Source: CAZRIE01 sp964600075 (GTDB taxonomy: Bacteria > Bacteroidota > Bacteroidia > Flavobacteriales > Flavobacteriaceae). From it: a DNA stretch of 17,965 bases. Location of the stretch: contig CAZRIE010000086.1 in the NCBI GenBank assembly GCA_964600075.1, forward strand, positions 1 through 17,965, written 5' to 3'. How positions within the stretch are numbered: the stretch's first letter is position 1; every line of letters starts with the position of its first letter. The position numbers and the translations under genes are program-made. The notes below the pieces were generated by a model that was not told the origin of the DNA, did not search any database, and saw only the letters and a program-made list of their open reading frames with translations. This document shows, one piece after another, positions 13,601 to 17,965 of the stretch.

Positions 13601-16209
13601 CAAATACCGTTGAACAAGGTGTAGCCAATTACTTACTGCGAATAAAAGGACAGAAAGATGTCAAAGAAAAAATTGGAATATCAGCGCTTACCATAGGTCG
13701 TGGCTATGGAGGACTTTCTGTAGAGAATTCACTGAAGGCAATTATTGAAGGTGTAGTACATGCGAATAAAAAGATAGCTTCTTTAGAAAATGAAAATTTA
13801 AGGACCATACAACATATTGAGTTTATTGAACTTTATTCAAATAAGGCCCTGAGTTGTATGTATGCTCTCAATAAAATAGTAACGAAGGAACATCTCGAAC
13901 ATAATATCATTATTGGCAACAAAAGAATTAAGCCTCTTTTAGGGATTAGAAAAAGAACACCATTAGACAATTCCGAAGATTGGTGGAACAGAATTACAGT
14001 GAAATACAAAGCTGCTACAGAAAATAGTGAAGAACCTAGCAGTATGGTTTTCGGAGCTTCAACAGGGGATTCACGGGAAGAGGAAAATCAGCTTTATTGC
14101 AGTACCCCTTTAATAGATCTGTTTATTTCAGAAATATCCACAGCAAACAGTTGGTCCCCAAGAACTGCTAAAACTTTGTTTGAGTTGTTAATCCCGAACG
14201 AGTTGAAGGAAAAACTAAAAAGAAAAGGGAATATTTCCTGGATCCTAGACACCAATACAGCTTCCTATCCCTGGGAGTTACTTCAGGACAACACCATTCA
14301 TGCAAAACCCTTATGCATTAATGCTGGGATGATAAGGCAACTATCTACTTCAGAATATCGCAAAAACATAAAAAGGGTGACAAAGGAAGGGGCTTTAATC
14401 ATTGCTGACCCTATTCTAAATGGTTTTAATAGCCAGTTACCCGGCGCAGCAAAAGAAGGGGAGGAAGTCACTAATACACTCAAGACGCACGGGTATCCTA
14501 CAACTTCTATAATACACCAGAATGCTGAAAAAATCGTTCTCGATTTTTTCAGTAATGAGTACAGCATTATACATTTGGCGGGCCATGGTGTCTACAAGCC
14601 TAAATCTCCCAAAAAATCCGGAATGGTCATAGGCAAAGGTCTTTTTCTTACGGTTTTTGAAATTCAGCAAATGGCCGTAGTCCCCGACCTTGTATTTGTG
14701 AATTGCTGCCATTTGGGCAGTACCAAACCTGATGATGAAAATTATTATAAGAACAGGTATAAGCTCGCCGCCAATATCGGTACGGAGTTGATTAAAATTG
14801 GAGTCAAAGCCGTAATTGCTGCTGGCTGGGCAGTTGATGACCAGGCGGCTCTAGATTTTGCAAAAAAGTTTTATGATGGTATGTTCTCCGGGGAAAATTT
14901 TGGAGATGCCGTTAAAAACGCCCGGAAGTTTATTTACGATAATTACAATACTAAAAATAATACTTGGGGAGCCTATCAGTGCTACGGAGATCCGTTCTTT
15001 AAATTCGCAAAAAGGGGGGTGAGTAAAACTACTTGGTCTCCAAGTTACATAGTTCCTGAGGAAGCGGAAATTCACTTGGACAACCTTTTAAATCAGTTAG
15101 AGCTAGGGAGTAAAGCTAGAAAAGAAAACCTTGATGAACTCAATATCATAACAAAAGCAATAGATAAAGAAGGATTCAAGACTGCGGAGATCATAGAAAG
15201 GCAAGGTAGAATTTATCTCGAGTTGGGCATGTATGAATTGGCCATATCAAAATTTGATGAATTACTGAAAATGGAGAAGGCAAGTTTTTCATATTCTTGT
15301 ATTTCTAAGTCGTTTAATGCTCGTACAAAACTGATTATTCAGAAAATATATGATAATGTAAGTGCCGAGCGCATTAAAATCAAAGATATTGATAACGCTC
15401 GAGAGAAGATAAAGCATCTAATTAATGATATTTACTTGTTATACCGGCAAGGACCAACTTCCGAACGGGCGAGTATGTTGGGCAGTGCATTTAAAAGATG
15501 GTCAATGACAGCCAGATCTTCAAAAGAGTTGCTTAATTCATATTCCAATGCAACCAGGTATTATGTATTGGCCTGCGAGTTGTCCAAACCACAAAATATT
15601 TACTACCCCCTTATCAATGCCATAGAAATTAATTGTTTAGAGATACTAAGTGGTTCCATGCCAAAGACCGATCGCAAAATCATGTATAAGGATAATCCCT
15701 ATTTGCTCAGTAAAATTGAGGATATAAAAAGGCTGATATCAGAGCTCGAAAATGAATATACCTCAAAGAAAAATGAAAACCTAAGCTATTGGGATATGGT
15801 ATATGCCATAAATATAAACCTATGCTCTTTGTTGGTCAGCTATGAAAAAAAGAAAGACATGAAGCATTGGAGTGCTATTAAAAAAGGGTATAAAGATCTT
15901 TGGTTGATAGCAGGGTCGGATGGAAAGAAAGCAGCAGAATTGGAGCATCTTCATTTTCTAACCTATGCGTTTAGAATGGCAAAAACCGCCAAGTCTAAAA
16001 GTCAAAAAAACCTCCCCACTACTAACTATATAAAATGTAGGGGAGATTTAGACGCACAAATCAATGATTTAACAAAAGCGTATAACGATCTTTTTGAATC
16101 AAAAGCAGACACTAAAATAAAATCGAACACCCCACAAAGTAAAGCTGATAAAATCAAAAAAGATACTACGGTTACAGCTAAAAAGGCAGTTTCAAAACAT
16201 CTAAGTTGA
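10639..16209 (+). CDS. CHAT caspase-like protease fused to two alpha/beta hydrolases
   Basis: This 1856-residue protein has no signal peptide. Residues 1-90 are beta-rich. A basic amphipathic stretch lies at about 102-120. Hydrolase 1 (about 182-480) has IHGT (187-190), SHSRGG with nucleophile Ser253, and likely Asp430 and His460. Hydrolase 2 (about 523-845) is LCAT-like: LLPGIMGSNL, GHSMGG with Ser627, GDQSV with Asp802, SHGML with His827. Residues ~885-1125 resemble the macro-like N-terminal domain of M17 aminopeptidases (AIIVGLGEPG, TIGRGYGGL). The CHAT domain (about 1150-1457) has the caspase dyad His1316 (IIHLAGHGVY) and Cys1356 or Cys1357 (VFVNCCHLG), then AYQCYGDPFF. Helices with TPR character (about 1495-1780) and a Lys-rich tail end it. 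CHAT proteases are caspase-clan effectors. A metacaspase gene follows after 19 bp. Domain order is well supported; lipase activity, trigger and target are inferred. Confidence 0.88.
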   Translation: MQPITKLIVHAQKKDSKDGSVTYEIASSQRDSSNEQEIPLEKDTLLQFQFDDDTKWMCDPSTLHEVFPEADAVIHTKTRSQAEDGFKLPTEIKASGTATERGIVGKIGLKLLKVLAKKTLSEGVEALAKKLENANLKNGIPEENKLWADGFEQIYLEEGAQLFTINRQFDFGSFRGTQKDKPYFLFIHGTNSDTLGAFNGLKESEVWRTIHGTYGSNVIAFQHRTLTESPLENAVKLANLLPNDIELHIISHSRGGIIGDILSKYSSDGKKAAKGFTNAHIALLKKEQNRQSDIDNIRKLNTIYKTKKIAITKFIRVGCPAAGTTLASKRLDYVLNVFFNVLGNVTGPVGDVFVELLSTAIENKDNAEVLPGIEAQSPASPFIKILNDQTEENAITGNALAVIAGNGAINFSGHGLLVILGKLFFWKRNDLVVNTDSMYLGAKRANEIQYFFDENSDVNHVKYFENKSTLDAINTAIENETGTQIPGFKSFDQNKIPSSDRDDRGLEYGTLKPESKPPSGERAIVVLLPGIMGSNLSDGNNKLWLNYFNILGGGLLDLDNTHDSKIVADSVVKSSYKRLYDSLTEKYDVVIYPFDWRMQLGECASKFDIKIKELMRLGQPIKIIGHSMGGVLVRDFIIKHPLTWQELNDSKDFQLVFLGSPLQGSFRILTVLFGEDAIINKLSMLDLKHTKKELLSMFSKFEGILSLLPINKNEVENNDFSNIRTWENMSEVFNKKDWPLPGKDELKRFKTYRDQIINQLDSIDYSNMAYIAGKDKMTPSGYFKEEILKDKELHFLYTSRGDQSVTWDSIPKQLKEKKSVYYTRTSHGMLANDPDIFEGIEEILSTGSTSLLSKKEFILRAGEEELFRAEPENDFDLSETAFENAILGINTVELSNEEPLEVTVSNGDLHYTSYPILAGHFINDGILYAEKTIDTYLDFGLTAKHKLGLYPGNIGTNSIFSGNVEREFEGAIIVGLGEPGNLTSFQLANTVEQGVANYLLRIKGQKDVKEKIGISALTIGRGYGGLSVENSLKAIIEGVVHANKKIASLENENLRTIQHIEFIELYSNKALSCMYALNKIVTKEHLEHNIIIGNKRIKPLLGIRKRTPLDNSEDWWNRITVKYKAATENSEEPSSMVFGASTGDSREEENQLYCSTPLIDLFISEISTANSWSPRTAKTLFELLIPNELKEKLKRKGNISWILDTNTASYPWELLQDNTIHAKPLCINAGMIRQLSTSEYRKNIKRVTKEGALIIADPILNGFNSQLPGAAKEGEEVTNTLKTHGYPTTSIIHQNAEKIVLDFFSNEYSIIHLAGHGVYKPKSPKKSGMVIGKGLFLTVFEIQQMAVVPDLVFVNCCHLGSTKPDDENYYKNRYKLAANIGTELIKIGVKAVIAAGWAVDDQAALDFAKKFYDGMFSGENFGDAVKNARKFIYDNYNTKNNTWGAYQCYGDPFFKFAKRGVSKTTWSPSYIVPEEAEIHLDNLLNQLELGSKARKENLDELNIITKAIDKEGFKTAEIIERQGRIYLELGMYELAISKFDELLKMEKASFSYSCISKSFNARTKLIIQKIYDNVSAERIKIKDIDNAREKIKHLINDIYLLYRQGPTSERASMLGSAFKRWSMTARSSKELLNSYSNATRYYVLACELSKPQNIYYPLINAIEINCLEILSGSMPKTDRKIMYKDNPYLLSKIEDIKRLISELENEYTSKKNENLSYWDMVYAININLCSLLVSYEKKKDMKHWSAIKKGYKDLWLIAGSDGKKAAELEHLHFLTYAFRMAKTAKSKSQKNLPTTNYIKCRGDLDAQINDLTKAYNDLFESKADTKIKSNTPQSKADKIKKDTTVTAKKAVSKHLS

Positions 16210-16228
16210 ATTAAATAAACCAGAAATT

Positions 16229-17044
16229 ATGAGAAAATTTGCCTTACATATAGGACTCAACTATGTAGATCCTGATCACTACGACGGCTGGGATGGCAAA
16301 CTTGGTGCCTGCGTTAATGATAGTGAGTTTTACAAAAGTTTAAGTGAAAAGGCCGAATTTGACACAATTACCGTCTTGCAAAACGCTGATGCCTCCAGTG
16401 ATGCGGTTATTGAGAATCTGACTTCCTTTGCAAGAGATTTGGAAAGCGGGGATCTCTTCTTTTTTACTTATTCCGGGCACGGATCACAAATAGTTGATTT
16501 TAACAAAGACGAAACAGATGATAAAATGGACGAGACCTGGTGCTTGTTCAACAGACAACTTATAGACGACGAATTATTTGAAGCATTTATGGCTTTTAAA
16601 TCGGGGGTCAAGATTTTCATGATATCGGATAGTTGCCATTCAGGTTCGGTTTCGCGGTCGCAATTGGAACTAAAAACAAGAACAGCACCGGCGGAAGTTA
16701 GTAAAAGAACTTTATTGAAAAATAAAGCTTTGTATATTCCTATTGTCACCAGACCCAGGGTTACAAGGGATCGGATGGGAGCACAGGTACTCCAATTTTC
16801 CGGATGCCAGGATGACCAACTATCCTATGAGTTTGGTGAAAATGGTCTTTTAACCACTGTGATTAAAAATAATTTGGAGCAAGAGGAGAATATGAGTTAT
16901 GCTTCTTTTTTTAAGATATTAGAAAGTGAAGTTCCCAGAATTATAAAGGAGGCTTCTGGCCCTGAAGAATTGGAGCAAACACCAAACATGTTCAATTACG
17001 GCAATGCGGAATTTGACTTTAGAGACGAGCCAACATTCTTTTAA
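16229..17044 (+). CDS. caspase-family protease (metacaspase/orthocaspase)
   Basis: This 271-residue protein is essentially one peptidase C14 domain. The start KFALHIGLNYVDP is the first strand of the p20 fold. The catalytic dyad is His84 in FTYSGHGSQ and Cys136 in ISDSCHSGS. The acidic run DETDDKMDETW (94-104) followed by IDDEL matches the metacaspase calcium and S1 region, and SGCQDDQLSYE (191-201) matches the conserved p10 SGCxDxQxS motif. By family this implies cleavage after Arg or Lys, not Asp. No signal peptide or added domain is seen. It starts 19 bp after the CHAT-hydrolase gene with no Shine-Dalgarno, so it is read from the same transcript. The CHAT-hydrolase protein is an obvious candidate substrate or activator, but that link rests on gene order only. 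Confidence 0.9.
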   Translation: MRKFALHIGLNYVDPDHYDGWDGKLGACVNDSEFYKSLSEKAEFDTITVLQNADASSDAVIENLTSFARDLESGDLFFFTYSGHGSQIVDFNKDETDDKMDETWCLFNRQLIDDELFEAFMAFKSGVKIFMISDSCHSGSVSRSQLELKTRTAPAEVSKRTLLKNKALYIPIVTRPRVTRDRMGAQVLQFSGCQDDQLSYEFGENGLLTTVIKNNLEQEENMSYASFFKILESEVPRIIKEASGPEELEQTPNMFNYGNAEFDFRDEPTFF

Positions 17045-17101
17045 CAACCGTATTTATGCATCGGGTTATGGGATTAGCAGCAAGCACTGTTAATCGGCAA
17101 A

Positions 17102-17132
17102 GTTCAGAGGTTTTTTGAAATATTTCCTGAAC
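17102..17132. terminator. possible shared terminator hairpin between convergent genes
   Basis: GTTCAG (17102-17107) pairs with CTGAAC (17127-17132) around a loop holding six Ts, in the 87-bp gap between the convergent caspase and TPR genes. The stem is short and the T-run is in the loop, so this is a weak call. Confidence 0.25.
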
Positions 17133-17965
17133 TATGATAAAAACTTATCCTTTAGAAATTTAATAAAATCATCATCAGGGGAATTTGTTTGCATTAATGA
17201 AGTGTAGCCTGCATATGCATTGAGGTGCATTGATATTTTTTCTCTTATCCCTGAATTTTGAGAAGCTTTTATATAGAATTCTTTGGCTTTTTCAAAATTT
17301 CGCAAATAGAGGTTAGCTTCTGCGATTGTAGCATCTTTCCAGGGGTTGTCGCTACATTTTTCTGCAGCATCCAAAGCCTTAATGGCATAGTCGCGCATTT
17401 TCTCCTCATCGTTTCCAACGACAATACTTAGAAATGCCAGGTTAATGGCATGATAGTAAATCTGGTCATAATTTTCTTTGGAAGTAGCTTGTTCCAGTGC
17501 AAGTTCATAATAGACAAAGGCGGCTTCGCCATCACTCTCTGAAGGAAAATTTAAATAGGCACGCTTGTGTCTACCTCCGATAATACCCATTAGATCGGTG
17601 TCTTCGTGCGCTTTTGGATGCTCGTTCAGAATCTGGAGGGCTTCATCCCTTCTATCCAAACCTTCTAGACTAAAGATAAGCTGCTTTAATCCCCGCTGGT
17701 CCAATCTATCCTTTTCAGGTAATAATTTTTTTACGACCGCATCATACTTGCCAAGTGCGATATTTATTTCTTCTTTGTTCGTGTATTGCTGGTGAAATTC
17801 AGAATCGGTAAGTGTACTTTGAATAAGGGTATAACAGTCGTCATTTTCGTCTTTTGGTTTCACCATAGATAAATGTTTACCGTCAATAGTTACGTGATGG
17901 TTGTTGCTAAAAGGGCCATAGCAGGAATCAATGGTAACAAACTCATCATCTATAGCTGCCACTAC
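17132..17965 (-). CDS. TPR protein, N-terminally cut by window edge, probable hydrolase fusion
   Basis: The frame is open to the window edge (GTA GTG at 17965-17960), so the true start lies beyond it; the visible part is about 277 residues. The first ~50 residues, with VTIDGKHLSMVKPKDENDDCY, look like the end of a SERAC1-like alpha/beta hydrolase, where a His precedes a KP pair; this would put the catalytic His near residue 30 of the visible part. Residues ~65-260 are helical repeats of TPR type: GRHKRAYLNF (130-139), YYHAINLAFLSI (169-180) and ATIAEANLYLRNFEKAKEFY (211-230). This arrangement is like the TPR modules attached to effectors in bacterial conflict systems. It is convergent with the caspase gene. 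The TPR call is good; the hydrolase part is inference from a fragment. Confidence 0.7.
   Translation of the reverse strand, partial: VVAAIDDEFVTIDSCYGPFSNNHHVTIDGKHLSMVKPKDENDDCYTLIQSTLTDSEFHQQYTNKEEINIALGKYDAVVKKLLPEKDRLDQRGLKQLIFSLEGLDRRDEALQILNEHPKAHEDTDLMGIIGGRHKRAYLNFPSESDGEAAFVYYELALEQATSKENYDQIYYHAINLAFLSIVVGNDEEKMRDYAIKALDAAEKCSDNPWKDATIAEANLYLRNFEKAKEFYIKASQNSGIREKISMHLNAYAGYTSLMQTNSPDDDFIKFLKDKFLS

Overview
The window looks like a piece of a chromosome from a marine-type flavobacterium (Bacteroidota, probably Flavobacteriaceae). It is AT-rich, genes lack Shine-Dalgarno sequences, several candidate promoters match the Bacteroidota TTTG-N19/20-TAnnTTTG form, and the proteins (HtpG with a Gly/Met-rich C-terminal loop, AarF/TetR pair, DUF4231 protein) resemble that group. 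No rRNA, tRNA, transposase, integrase or CRISPR array is visible.

Positions 1-6770 are mostly ordinary housekeeping content. On the minus strand lie a small CoA-binding-fold protein, a stand-alone ketoacyl-ACP synthase III, an AarF/ABC1 kinase-like protein and a TetR-like regulator; the last two form an operon. On the plus strand is the Hsp90 chaperone gene htpG with a good terminator. The ~875-bp gap between tetR and htpG holds three tandem copies of a ~220-bp unit. Each unit carries, on the minus strand, a TATATTTG promoter box, about 110 nt of conserved sequence and an intrinsic terminator. I read this as three duplicated small-RNA genes. Base differences among the terminator stems keep pairing on the minus strand only, which supports transcription in that direction.

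Positions 6997-8618 hold a two-gene plus-strand operon: a DUF4231 two-helix membrane protein (SLATT-like) and an MscS-type channel.

Positions 8795-17965 look like an accessory conflict or cell-suicide region. A minus-strand protein with a peptidoglycan-binding domain and a C-terminal SAGCQ-type (L,D-transpeptidase-like) domain is divergent from a two-gene plus-strand operon. The first gene of that operon encodes a 1856-residue protein with, in order, two alpha/beta hydrolase domains (the second LCAT-like), a region resembling the macro-like N-terminal domain of M17 aminopeptidases, a CHAT caspase-like protease domain and a TPR-like helical tail. The second encodes a 271-residue metacaspase/orthocaspase. 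Convergent to them, and cut by the window edge, is another TPR protein whose N-terminal end looks like the last part of an alpha/beta hydrolase. The most economical reading is a protease-controlled lipase system: two caspase-superfamily proteases linked to two or three predicted hydrolases, able to damage the cell's own membranes when triggered. This is inferred from domain content; nothing in the sequence proves the trigger or substrate.
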